64,000 nt of DNA, taken from an uncultured Rickettsiales bacterium. GTDB taxonomy: Bacteria > Pseudomonadota > Alphaproteobacteria > Rs-D84. How positions within the stretch are numbered: position 1 is the stretch's first letter; each line of letters begins with the position of its first letter. Positions 52,859 to 61,412 of the stretch are shown in pieces. The translations under genes were made by a program, and so were the position numbers. The DNA lies in assembly GCA_900550565.1 (NCBI GenBank), contig URSG01000002.1, positions 13,308 through 77,307 on the forward strand, written 5' to 3'. Below the pieces are notes generated by a model that saw only the letters and a list, made by a program, of their open reading frames with translations, made no database searches and was not told where the DNA came from.

Positions 52859-53476
52859 TTATCGTGCAATTCGCAGCGTGCCATTATCGTCGGCAACACG
52901 CCACCCAGAACCGCGCAACGCCGATGAAAACTCGCGACGTGCCGCGACCGGCAATTCTATTGTGACCGTCCTTGCGTTTATATATTTTGTTTTCAAATCA
53001 ATTTTTTCTGTGCGTGCGATATTCTGTAATTCAATCCAGTTCGCCATTGGATCTGACAGCGTGGCAATAACAACAAACGTATCCCCAGACGCACTGTTTG
53101 GCAACCAATTTTGCACACCGTTTGCGTTCAACCAATTTGTCGCCGCCGTCGCGTCAATCGTCATAGAAATTGTCGCTGAATATGTTGTATCCGATTGCTG
53201 TTCCCCAGAAATTTCTGTTGACGCAATCAGGTTTTGCAAATCCGACGGTTTTGATTCCGAGATTGCTGATTGCAGTTGGTCTGGCAGCGTATATTGCGAC
53301 AGCGCATCATTGATAATTTGACGACGCGCAGACGCCAACGCCATATTTTTTGCGGTGGCGGCGGTATCACTGGTGACATTCACCGTTGCCACCCCACCCA
53401 GGTTTGCGGCATTTGCCACCCCGGCCACAATCGCCAGCGCTGCACCAATAAACACAGAACGAAAACTTGCCAACAT
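52859..53476 (-). CDS. Exported protein of unknown function
   Basis: A 205-residue protein with a signal peptide (SVFIGAALAIVAGVANAA). The N-terminal part (AKNMALASARRQIINDAL) resembles the start of FlgT/DUF2066-like periplasmic domains, and the C-terminal part is an alpha/beta domain. Its start lies 13 nt after the stop of the upstream outer-membrane gene with AAAGG overlapping the junction, so the two form an operon. Function unknown. Confidence 0.6.
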   Translation of the reverse strand: MLASFRSVFIGAALAIVAGVANAANLGGVATVNVTSDTAATAKNMALASARRQIINDALSQYTLPDQLQSAISESKPSDLQNLIASTEISGEQQSDTTYSATISMTIDATAATNWLNANGVQNWLPNSASGDTFVVIATLSDPMANWIELQNIARTEKIDLKTKYINARTVTIELPVAARREFSSALRGSGWRVADDNGTLRIAR

Positions 53477-53489
53477 TACACAACCTTTA

Positions 53490-54998
53490 TCAGAACCGGG
53501 CATTTACGCCAACGCGAATTCCCATTGATTTATAGAACGAATCGATTTCCTTGGACGCACTGCATTTCCAACCACTGCATTGCGATTCCAGGTTTTTAAT
53601 GCTGATTGCGGTTTCGTCCCCAGCGGTCCCAGGAACCTGTCCTAACATCGCTTTTTCTGCATCTGCGTCTGTGGCATAGCCTGGATGTTCGGTCTTCCAT
53701 TTTTCAAACACTTTGTTATACAAATCCGTATAATACGCGCCATTCAGATATGTTGTCGCGTCCGCGTCGCTGACGGTATAGTAATCGTATGTCAGCCCCA
53801 ACGACAGCGACACTGAATTTGTTATCGCGGTCACCCAATTTGCACCCAGGCCAAAATGCACTGCACTGCCGATACTGGCCTTGTCTTCTACGCTTTTTGG
53901 ATGCGCCCAGTCAAAACGATACGGCTGGTCACCAACGGATTTATATCCTGGCAACCCCAATTCCACGCGCCCATTGACCGAATTATTTGCGTTTATCAGA
54001 TAATTCATATCCAACGCCAAATATGGCCCTGACCATTCAACCTCGTATGAATGGGATACGCCTGGCTGTTGATAATAATACGTTCCCTGGCTGTCAACAT
54101 ATTCTGCATTTGGCGCGACTTCCATTTTCCCAGTCACACTGTCGCGCCACAAAATCTGTTGTTTGCCATCAGACAATTCAACAACTATCGCCGGGTCGCA
54201 TTGGATTTCATCACTGCCTTCTATTTTAAAGCACGCCGCCGTATCAACTGACAGTCCGTAATTTTTCTTGGTTTCCAATTTATATTTGAAATAACGATAC
54301 CCCAACGACGGTGTCACACGCACATTGCCCCACTTAAAGAAATCAGTCAGTCCAAATCCGGCGTTAAATCCATACATATCACCGCCCTTGCTGGTTCCGA
54401 CCGACAATGCGTGGCCAATTTGATCACCAATAACCTCGTTCGCTTCATTCACCCAGCGTGTGACGAAATACCCACCATCGGTAATATCGTCGTCAACCAT
54501 ACTGCTGTCGCCGTATTGCATACCGTATTTGAATCCGGCGTCAATTTGCATTTTTGTGTTGCCTGCGTCAAAAACGTATCCACCACGCAAATCCCACACG
54601 TTCCAACTGACATTATCATAATGCAGTTTTGACGATGATTCCTTCATTTCAAAATGCCACATCGCATTTTCGTGCGAAATCCCGGCGTCCAGCCAGAACC
54701 CATTTTTATTAGACGCAGTCGTTGTGGTCGGTTGCGCATTGGTACGTGCGACGTTCACCTGGCCCGTTCTGGTGCCGACGGTTGGCCGCGTTGACGAATA
54801 TGCCGAATATCCTGTTGTGTTATAGTTGCGCGTCTGGGTCGTATTTGCACCGTATCCGCGCGACGCATACGATTGCGTGTTATAGCGCATCTGGGGCGAC
54901 TGGTAATTCCCGGTATAGTATGTCCCAGCGGCATTTGCGGCCACCGGCAACATCGCAATCAGTGACGCGCGCAATAAAAATTTCGGCAATTTTGTCAT
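53490..54998 (-). CDS. Large outer-membrane beta-barrel protein
   Basis: A 502-residue exported protein. A signal peptide is followed by a Tyr/Asn/Thr-rich linker of about 75 residues (YTGNYQSPQMRYNTQSYASR) and a barrel domain with many amphipathic strands (WDLRGGYVFDAGNTKMQIDAGFKYG, split here only by family-like turns). It ends GIRVGVNARF with a terminal Phe, the usual BAM signal. The KLHYDNVSWNVWDLRG segment recalls chlamydial-type outer-membrane proteins, but I do not assign a family. Confidence 0.72.
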   Translation of the reverse strand: MTKLPKFLLRASLIAMLPVAANAAGTYYTGNYQSPQMRYNTQSYASRGYGANTTQTRNYNTTGYSAYSSTRPTVGTRTGQVNVARTNAQPTTTTASNKNGFWLDAGISHENAMWHFEMKESSSKLHYDNVSWNVWDLRGGYVFDAGNTKMQIDAGFKYGMQYGDSSMVDDDITDGGYFVTRWVNEANEVIGDQIGHALSVGTSKGGDMYGFNAGFGLTDFFKWGNVRVTPSLGYRYFKYKLETKKNYGLSVDTAACFKIEGSDEIQCDPAIVVELSDGKQQILWRDSVTGKMEVAPNAEYVDSQGTYYYQQPGVSHSYEVEWSGPYLALDMNYLINANNSVNGRVELGLPGYKSVGDQPYRFDWAHPKSVEDKASIGSAVHFGLGANWVTAITNSVSLSLGLTYDYYTVSDADATTYLNGAYYTDLYNKVFEKWKTEHPGYATDADAEKAMLGQVPGTAGDETAISIKNLESQCSGWKCSASKEIDSFYKSMGIRVGVNARF

Positions 54999-55092
54999 AT
55001 TAAAAATCCTTACCTTTACAATTTCACCTATATGGTATCACAAAAACGGTTGAAAAACAAACCACATATTGATAAGAATATAGACACACCGT

Positions 55093-55177
55093 GCGAGCAT
55101 GGCGGAATTGGTATACGCGCAGCACTAAGGATGCTGTGGTGCAAACCTTGGGGGTTCAAGTCCCCCTGCTCGCACCA
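55093..55177 (+). tRNA. tRNA-Leu (anticodon AAG)
   Basis: An 85-nt class II tRNA. The acceptor is GCGAGCA/TGCTCGC, the D-stem GCG/CGC and the anticodon stem CAGCA/TGCTG. The loop CTAAGGA gives anticodon AAG, with U33 and G37 as expected for leucine. The variable arm forms GGT/ACC, the T-arm is GGGGG-TTCAAGT-CCCCC, and CCA is encoded. An A at position 34 is unusual for bacterial tRNA-Leu. Confidence 0.93.
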
Positions 55178-55240
55178 AGAATTTCTTATTTTTCCCTTGC
55201 CCGGGATTCTGTAATTTTGCTAACATTGACATATAAAAGA

Positions 55241-58216
55241 ATGAAAGGAATCAAAGTCTTTTTTGCCACATGCCTGATGTTGGTATCTTTTTTGCCATCA
55301 TGGGCGACCGATGGCGACGATGTCGCACGCGCTGGGACGCGTCGCACGCCGGGTGCTGTTGCGTCAAATAATCGTGGCAATGCGACGGGAACTGCGCCAA
55401 CAACATCGGTGGCCACATCACGAATTGCAACGGGCCTGGGCGCGGCAAACGCCCCCACTGTGCGTAATCGCAATACAACGGGCGCGAACACGACAATGCG
55501 CGGTGCTGGCACAACAAACATTACACGCACCGCGGTATCACAGCGCAGCGCGACATCCGCAACTGCACCACGCGCAACCACCACGCGCACGGCAACCGTA
55601 TCGCGCGCAACCACCACGCCGGCGCGCGCCCCAATATCGCGCAGTGCGACAAATCGGGCGACAACACGCACGACGTCTGTGTCACGTGCGGCAATATCAC
55701 GCGCGGCAACAACTGATACGCAAAAAAAACTGACTGCGGACAACGTCATCAGTCGCGATTACAAAAAATGTCGCGAGGTTTATTATAACTGTATGGACGA
55801 ATTCTGTGCGAACAAGGACAACCAGTTAAAACGTTGTGCCTGTTCATCACGTATGAACGAATTTGACAGCGTGAAAAAAAATCTGGAAAACATAGAAGAT
55901 AAAATGTTGGATTTCAACCAACGCCTGTTGACCGTCAATATGGACAAAGAAGATGCCGCCGCATTAAACCAGGCGACCGAGGGCGAATTGGCGTTCCAAC
56001 AAAAAGACACATCTAAATCCAAGAAAATGCTGGACGAAATCGCAAAAAAACTAAACACCAATTTCAGCGACAGCAACTTTAACAACTCGCTGACGGCGAT
56101 ATCGTTATCATTGGACACCGACGCCGCGTTTGACAGTGTGGATTCATTATCTGGAACATCTAATACGGCAAAATCTGGGACGGCGTTGTATTCGGCGGCC
56201 CTGCCGGTGTGTCGCGAAATGGCGGCCGAGGTTTGTACCGATGACGAACTGGCCATCGCTGAAAGTGGATACCAGGTCACGATTGAACAGGATTGCAACA
56301 CCGTCGCCAAAACATACCAGACCCAGACCGACCAGGCACGCGAAAAACTGCGCGAAGGCAGTGCGCTGTTGGATATGTCGCGCCTGGACATTTACCAGAA
56401 ACGTAATTCTGACGACATATTGACCTGTAAAAGCAAGATGTTGGCAATGCTGACCGATTCGACCGTGTGTGGTGAAAACCTGGGTAAATGTTTGGATACG
56501 ACGGGACGCTATATTGACCCCACCACGGGCGAGGCATTTTTGACCGTTGACCTGGCGAATTTGGGTAATTTGATTACGCGCCCCGACACAAACCAGACCT
56601 GGACGTCCGTTCCCGGCAACCAGGTGTTTATCACATACCTGAATTCAAAAAAGAAATTCTTGGAACCAGCAATGGAAAAATGTCAGGATATTGCCGACAA
56701 TGTTTGGGACGCATTTATTGAAGATGCGCTGGCGCAAATCAAATTGGCCCAGGATTCCAAATTGGAAGAAATGCGTCAATCTTGCACAACGCTGACGACC
56801 CAGTGTTTAACCGACACCGCAAAATCATTACAGGATTTTGACGCGCGCGCGCTGTCAACATTTGGGGTTGCCGCAGATAAAACGGTCAACGCAATGTGTG
56901 CCGACGTTCGCACTGCCTGTACGGCGTTGCTGAAAACAACGGGTGGCGACACAGACTGGATTGGCGGTATGACCGAAATTGCAACCGACAAAACATTTGA
57001 AACCGTTATGCAAACCTGTCGCGAGGTTGGACGTGCCTGTATTATCCAGGCGTGCAAATCAATTTCTGGTAACTTTGGTCTGTGCGAAAATATCCAGACA
57101 TCGGTCAATCGTCACGCGATTATTGACCGCACATCCTGCTGGGACGAGGTCAAGGCCTGTGTTGCGTCTGCAGGCGATGACGCAATCAAACAAATCTGGG
57201 GCCGCCAGGTCACCGAAGGTCACATCAACGACAGTGGCAATTTCTATACACAACTCTATAATTGTGACCCCTATGCCAATCCCAAAGACCAAAACTGCAA
57301 GAACGACGAACCGATATATGACATTTGCACCACTGAATGCAATGCACCGAAATCAATCACGTGTTATGTATGTCGTTTGGCCGAACGTCTGTGGGGCAAC
57401 TGTGAAATGGCGTCCACAACACCACTGACCAACAACGACAGTCATAATAAAATCAAAACACCTGTCACAACTGACACTGATACATTGATGTCGTGGTTTG
57501 CGAAAAACACAGGAACGACAACCGCAACCAACAGTTGCAGCAACACCCAATGCGGTATTGGCGAAAAAATGAGTCCTAATAATGGTTGCGTCCCCAGTTC
57601 CAGTTTGGATTCCAGCGACTGGGTATGCAACCCGGGCGATCGCATTGACATATTTGATGGTTGGAACAACTGTTGTGGCACCAACAGCAACACAGGCTTT
57701 GTCGCAGGGACGCGTGACAAATTTGGTAATTGTTGCGCATCAAATGGTGACGCCACGGAAATCAACCTTATGTGGAACGAATTTAACAAAGAATACAATA
57801 ACAGTGTGGCGACAACAAACGCAGAATCTGGCACGTTATGTTTGGGTGGCGGCGCGCAATTTATTGCCCAGTTCAAAGTACCAACGGGCGACCAATATTA
57901 TACGGGTCCAGGCAACACTGCAATTTTGATATGCGCTGGCGACGTCTCTGGTGATGAAAATACAATGAGATGCAACGGCAACTATGTAATTCTGATGCGC
58001 GACCAGGAATCAGGCACGTATTACAATCCGAACTATACATCGTATGAAAGCGGCCAGCCAGCGAACCAAAAATTTGAAAGTTCATATCGTATTTCTGGGG
58101 GCAATCTGCGAACACGCAAATATCAAGACAACAAATGGCAATGGTTGCCGGAACACGGCACGAACAGTCCGGCCATAACTGACACGCCCGCCCACTGCAC
58201 AATTACCGTTAAATAG
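55241..58216 (+). CDS. Very large secreted Cys-rich protein, paralogue of the 17.7 kb protein
   Basis: A 991-residue exported protein. A signal peptide (VFFATCLMLVSFLPSWA) is followed by about 130 residues rich in Arg, Thr and Ala with many ATxRA-type repeats. Next is a Cys motif (CREVYYNCMDEFC...RCACSSRMNEFD), long helical stretches with regularly spaced Cys, and a Gly/Asn/Cys-rich C-terminal third. The first two modules match the protein at 17.7-18.5 kb. I start at the ATG at 55241 because the longer frame runs through the tRNA-Leu gene. There is no clear ribosome binding site; TATAAA ends 3 nt before the ATG. Function unknown. Confidence 0.72.
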   Translation: MKGIKVFFATCLMLVSFLPSWATDGDDVARAGTRRTPGAVASNNRGNATGTAPTTSVATSRIATGLGAANAPTVRNRNTTGANTTMRGAGTTNITRTAVSQRSATSATAPRATTTRTATVSRATTTPARAPISRSATNRATTRTTSVSRAAISRAATTDTQKKLTADNVISRDYKKCREVYYNCMDEFCANKDNQLKRCACSSRMNEFDSVKKNLENIEDKMLDFNQRLLTVNMDKEDAAALNQATEGELAFQQKDTSKSKKMLDEIAKKLNTNFSDSNFNNSLTAISLSLDTDAAFDSVDSLSGTSNTAKSGTALYSAALPVCREMAAEVCTDDELAIAESGYQVTIEQDCNTVAKTYQTQTDQAREKLREGSALLDMSRLDIYQKRNSDDILTCKSKMLAMLTDSTVCGENLGKCLDTTGRYIDPTTGEAFLTVDLANLGNLITRPDTNQTWTSVPGNQVFITYLNSKKKFLEPAMEKCQDIADNVWDAFIEDALAQIKLAQDSKLEEMRQSCTTLTTQCLTDTAKSLQDFDARALSTFGVAADKTVNAMCADVRTACTALLKTTGGDTDWIGGMTEIATDKTFETVMQTCREVGRACIIQACKSISGNFGLCENIQTSVNRHAIIDRTSCWDEVKACVASAGDDAIKQIWGRQVTEGHINDSGNFYTQLYNCDPYANPKDQNCKNDEPIYDICTTECNAPKSITCYVCRLAERLWGNCEMASTTPLTNNDSHNKIKTPVTTDTDTLMSWFAKNTGTTTATNSCSNTQCGIGEKMSPNNGCVPSSSLDSSDWVCNPGDRIDIFDGWNNCCGTNSNTGFVAGTRDKFGNCCASNGDATEINLMWNEFNKEYNNSVATTNAESGTLCLGGGAQFIAQFKVPTGDQYYTGPGNTAILICAGDVSGDENTMRCNGNYVILMRDQESGTYYNPNYTSYESGQPANQKFESSYRISGGNLRTRKYQDNKWQWLPEHGTNSPAITDTPAHCTITVK

Positions 58217-58260
58217 TATGGGACGAAAATCCTAATTGTTTGATATTGCACAATTTATAC

Positions 58261-58289
58261 TTGACAAACAATCTTTTTTGGGTCACAAT
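58261..58289 (+). promoter_or_regulatory. Promoter of the leader ORF and lipoprotein gene
   Basis: A perfect TTGACA (58261-58266), a 17-bp spacer and CACAAT (58284-58289). Confidence 0.6.
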
Positions 58290-58338
58290 TCACATTGAAC
58301 TAAACCGAAACCAGACACAAAAACAAATAGGTCACGTT

Positions 58339-58458
58339 ATGTTCCGAACAAATGCTTTTATATCGCATTTTTACGTCATGTCGCCATCGGGCAGCGTGGC
58401 GGTCGGGAACGGCACGGCCATATTTGATGCAGTGTCTGGTTTTATGATAAATGGGTGA
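58339..58458 (+). CDS. Putative 39-residue leader peptide
   Basis: An ORF beginning MFRTNAFISHFYVMSPSGS and ending AVSGFMING, about 43 nt after the predicted transcription start, with a TAGGT ribosome binding site. A strong terminator begins 2 nt after its stop codon, and the lipoprotein gene starts 90 bp further on. That layout suggests attenuation, or a small protein with its own terminator. Confidence 0.45.
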   Translation: MFRTNAFISHFYVMSPSGSVAVGNGTAIFDAVSGFMING

Positions 58459-58460
58459 TT

Positions 58461-58482
58461 GGGTCCGTATTTTTACGGGCCC
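58461..58482 (+). terminator. Terminator directly behind the 39-residue ORF
   Basis: An 8-bp stem GGGTCCGT/ACGGGCCC with one G-T pair, a 6-nt loop, and TTTTGCTTTTTT downstream. Read-through would be needed to reach the next gene. Confidence 0.75.
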
Positions 58483-58550
58483 TTTTGCTTTTTTGCGTTT
58501 TTCAGGAAAAATTTCCGTCCAAAAACGCGCGCAACAAAAAGGATAAAAAA

Positions 58551-58976
58551 ATGAAAATCCTGCAAAAAATACCGTATAAATTAAAAACGGCATTGCCAGC
58601 ACTGGCGTTGGCCGGGGCGTCGTTAATGTCCTCGTCTTGTGACGACAAAGAAAAAGATTTAAAACACGACGTTGAACTGGAATGGTTCAAAGGATATTTT
58701 GACGAAATTGTTAATCTTCAACCTTACCTGGATGACCCAACAGTAAATAATATATATTTAAAATATGTAAACAAGGGCGAAATGTTCTTTGGCTCCAACG
58801 TTTCACGTCTCTTACGCCCGTATTTGGACGGAATTTTATCCCAGGACCCAACCCGTATTTTTGGTCGTGGCAACTTGCAATTCGAAGTTGGCACATGCCC
58901 AAAAGCAGACAGCCTGTGGCTGGTATCCAAGGGCTGGACGGTAAATACCCCCCCTCGCGCTCAAAAACAGCGTTAA
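58551..58976 (+). CDS. Putative lipoprotein of unknown function
   Basis: A 141-residue protein with a lipoprotein-type signal (LKTALPALALAGASLMSSSC) followed by an acidic stretch (DDKEKDLKHDVELEW) and a domain containing VNNIYLKYVNKGEMFFG and RIFGRGNLQFEVGTCP. AAGGATAAAAAA precedes the ATG. I know no family. Its expression may depend on read-through of the upstream terminator. Confidence 0.65.
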   Translation: MKILQKIPYKLKTALPALALAGASLMSSSCDDKEKDLKHDVELEWFKGYFDEIVNLQPYLDDPTVNNIYLKYVNKGEMFFGSNVSRLLRPYLDGILSQDPTRIFGRGNLQFEVGTCPKADSLWLVSKGWTVNTPPRAQKQR

Positions 58977-58981
58977 AAATT

Positions 58982-59003
58982 AAACCGACCGCACGGTCGG
59001 TTT
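58982..59003 (+). terminator. Lipoprotein gene terminator
   Basis: A perfect 9-bp stem AAACCGACC/GGTCGGTTT with a GCAC loop, then further T. Confidence 0.88.
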
Positions 59004-59046
59004 TTTGTTGATTTGCCCCACAATATTTCATACCATTATCCCCAGG

Positions 59047-60234
59047 ATGAGAAAACAAATCGCAATCTTTATCGTATGCCTGATGTTTCCCCTGGGGAAC
59101 GCGCACGCTGACGACACCGACTTGTGTAAAAACACTTTCGGCGAGATAATAAAGGAAAAAGCCGAATGTATCGGCACAGACGGATGTAAATGGGTTAGTG
59201 ATGGCGGTGGCAGATGTGAAAAATGTTCTGCTGGTTATTATGGAATTGGGGGTGAATGTGTGCAATGTCACTCACCATGGCTAAATTCTGAGGCAGGCTC
59301 AACATCAGAAACCGATTGTTTTACAACCTGTACAACCGGTGACAAAATAGATGGAAAAGAACACGCGTATCAAGTTGCAACCCAGCCAACGGCATATCGC
59401 CCAAACCATTGCGAATACACCCTGGGGTGCGATTCCGACATTACCAAAAACAGCAATAACATCGCGATAACAAATTTATGCAACTCTTATTTTGCATATC
59501 CGAATAACTCATTAACCAGTTCGTGCCAACCACGATGGGTTGTTGATGGCCCTGCACCTGCAAACGCCAGCGAATGTGATGTCGGCGCCACAGGAAAAAT
59601 ATATATCTATGACGAAACAACAAAAAAATTCAAGTGTTATGCCACAGCGTGCGATTCTGATTATGCCCTGATCAAAGATAACGATGTTTTTTGCCAATTA
59701 AATGGTGCATCCACAGAAACTGCACTGGGCCAATGCAAAGCGAAAACTATTTCCTGTGCGACAAATCTGACGACCAGTTGCCAGAAACACTTTCAATCGT
59801 CAAGCACGGCCGTGGTCACGGGCGATGCCACATGGGATTCAAACAAAAACGATTATGATTACAGTAATTGTAAATGCAGCGACACCAGCAAACTGACCGA
59901 TGAAAACGGCCAAGAAATCGGCCGTGGAACACTGGAATGTAATTATAGTGCTGGACAATGGCAAAATTGCATATCAACAGGATTGCACTCATGCATTGCT
60001 GGGTATTGCGATTCGGATAACACACAGACCTGTAAAAAAGCACCGGCTGGAACATATTCTGGTGTGGGCGATAAAAATTGCACAAAATGTCCAGCTGGTA
60101 TGACATCTGAATTCGGCAGCACAGATGCCAGCAAATGTGGCATTCGCCGTGGCGACAGCGGAACAAAATTTTGCGACCGCGTTGGTTGCTTTACCCTGCC
60201 CGGCAACGGATTTATTTATGGTTATACGAACTGA
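59047..60234 (+). CDS. Secreted Cys-rich protein with ephrin-receptor-like modules
   Basis: A 395-residue exported protein. A signal peptide (IAIFIVCLMFPLGNAHA) is followed by many Cys. SAGYYGIGGECVQC and PAGTYSGVGDKNCTKCPAGM (then TSEFGSTDASKC) match the growth-factor-receptor/ephrin-receptor-like Cys module. The protein at 33.7 kb shares GYYG...C..CP. CATTAT ends 7 nt before the ATG, so it may be leaderless. Its 3' end overlaps the convergent pth gene by 23 bp. Surface exposure is likely; function unknown. Confidence 0.72.
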   Translation: MRKQIAIFIVCLMFPLGNAHADDTDLCKNTFGEIIKEKAECIGTDGCKWVSDGGGRCEKCSAGYYGIGGECVQCHSPWLNSEAGSTSETDCFTTCTTGDKIDGKEHAYQVATQPTAYRPNHCEYTLGCDSDITKNSNNIAITNLCNSYFAYPNNSLTSSCQPRWVVDGPAPANASECDVGATGKIYIYDETTKKFKCYATACDSDYALIKDNDVFCQLNGASTETALGQCKAKTISCATNLTTSCQKHFQSSSTAVVTGDATWDSNKNDYDYSNCKCSDTSKLTDENGQEIGRGTLECNYSAGQWQNCISTGLHSCIAGYCDSDNTQTCKKAPAGTYSGVGDKNCTKCPAGMTSEFGSTDASKCGIRRGDSGTKFCDRVGCFTLPGNGFIYGYTN

Positions 60235-60751
60235 ATAAATTTATTTCTGAAATTGCGCGATTTATTTCTGCTATCTGGGCGTCGTCAAATTTTCCCAGAA
60301 CCCAATCCGCCGGCGACATCGGAATTTCCAGATTACGTGGGTGGCCGATACCGATTCGGATACGGTTATATTGATTGCCGACCGCCGCATCTATGGATTT
60401 AATGCCATTGTGACCTGCACTGCCGCCACCAAGTTTGGTTTTTATACGACCGACCGCCAAATCCATATCGTCGTGAATCACGATTAAATTTTCCAGCGGA
60501 ATTTTATAAAACGCCATCAGTGGTTGCACTGCGTCCCCCGACAGGTTCATAAACGTCTGGGGCATTGCGAATATAACGCGATGTCCGTCAATATTCCCAG
60601 ATGTGGTTTTGGCATTTTTTTCGTTGCGCCACGTGGCATCTGCCCCGGCCAAATGTTGCACCGCCATAAATCCAACATTGTGGCGTGTGCGTGCATATTG
60701 CGCCCCAGGATTGCCCAGTCCGACGACCAAAACAGGTTTATTTTCTTGCAT
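60212..60751 (-). CDS. pth: Peptidyl-tRNA hydrolase
   Basis: A 179-residue Pth that frees tRNA from prematurely released peptidyl-tRNAs. GLGNPGAQYARTRHNVGF carries the catalytic His; PQTFMNLSGDAV, VIHDDMDL with the key Asp, and KLGGGSAGHNGIKS complete the signature. The ATG at 60751 aligns with the family. Convergent with and overlapping the Cys-rich gene. Confidence 0.96.
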   Translation of the reverse strand: MQENKPVLVVGLGNPGAQYARTRHNVGFMAVQHLAGADATWRNEKNAKTTSGNIDGHRVIFAMPQTFMNLSGDAVQPLMAFYKIPLENLIVIHDDMDLAVGRIKTKLGGGSAGHNGIKSIDAAVGNQYNRIRIGIGHPRNLEIPMSPADWVLGKFDDAQIAEINRAISEINLFSSYNHK

Positions 60752-60770
60752 ATCAATATCTCTTTTTTCT

Positions 60771-60778
60771 ATTATAAT
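60771..60778. promoter_or_regulatory. Shared palindromic -10 box for pth and the beta-barrel gene
   Basis: ATTATAAT reads as TATAAT on both strands and lies 20 nt from each start codon. One site could set both divergent promoters. Confidence 0.5.
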
Positions 60779-60798
60779 ATCACACAAAGGAGAAAAAT

Positions 60799-61344
60799 AT
60801 GAAATTAAAAACTGCAGGCATTTTAACCCTGGCGTCTGTGCTGTTCACTGGCGCAAATGCCAATGCAAGTAATGTCTTGTATGATTTCTATGCCGGTGCG
60901 ACAATCGGCGTTGGCGCAGCCAGCCAATTTGGCGGTCACGACAACAAAACCGAAAACGCCCAATCATACGGCGCGGTCTTGGGGGTTGATATTCCCGTCC
61001 TGCGCATAGAAGGCGAATACAGTTATCTGAACAGCGATTTGGTAAAAATGCACGTTGGTATGGCGAATCTGTATTTAAAAATGCCATCAACAGTTGTGCA
61101 CCCATATTTGGGCGTTGGTATTGGTGGCGTGTTTGGTGGCGATGTTGATATTCCATCGGTTGACATTGAACACGGTGCCGCATATCAAGGTATGCTGGGG
61201 CTGACATTTGACGTGCCGGCATTGCCAATCAAAATTGATGCCGAAGCGCGCGCCCTGTATGCGCCAGACATCTATGAATTTGGCAATAAAAAGCCTGACA
61301 TTATGCAATACGAGGGTCGCCTGAAATTGCGCTATGTATTTTAA
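60799..61344 (+). CDS. Small outer-membrane beta-barrel protein (OmpA-like/Opa-like)
   Basis: A 181-residue exported protein with a signal peptide (TAGILTLASVLFTGANANA) and an eight-stranded-type barrel pattern (DFYAGATIGVGAASQFGG, LRIEGEYSYLNSDL, HPYLGVGIGGVFGG). It ends LKLRYVF with a terminal Phe. This fits the OMP_b-brl superfamily. Strong AAAGGAGA ribosome binding site. Confidence 0.8.
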   Translation: MKLKTAGILTLASVLFTGANANASNVLYDFYAGATIGVGAASQFGGHDNKTENAQSYGAVLGVDIPVLRIEGEYSYLNSDLVKMHVGMANLYLKMPSTVVHPYLGVGIGGVFGGDVDIPSVDIEHGAAYQGMLGLTFDVPALPIKIDAEARALYAPDIYEFGNKKPDIMQYEGRLKLRYVF

Positions 61345-61356
61345 TTAAATACCAGG

Positions 61357-61378
61357 GGGGCGCAAAATTTGCGTCCCC
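61357..61378 (+). terminator. Terminator after the beta-barrel gene
   Basis: A GGGGCGCAA/TTGCG(T)CCCC stem with one bulged T, followed by a modest T-rich stretch. Confidence 0.55.
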
Positions 61379-61412
61379 ACGTTTTATAAAACAGTTATAT
61401 GGAAAAATTCAA

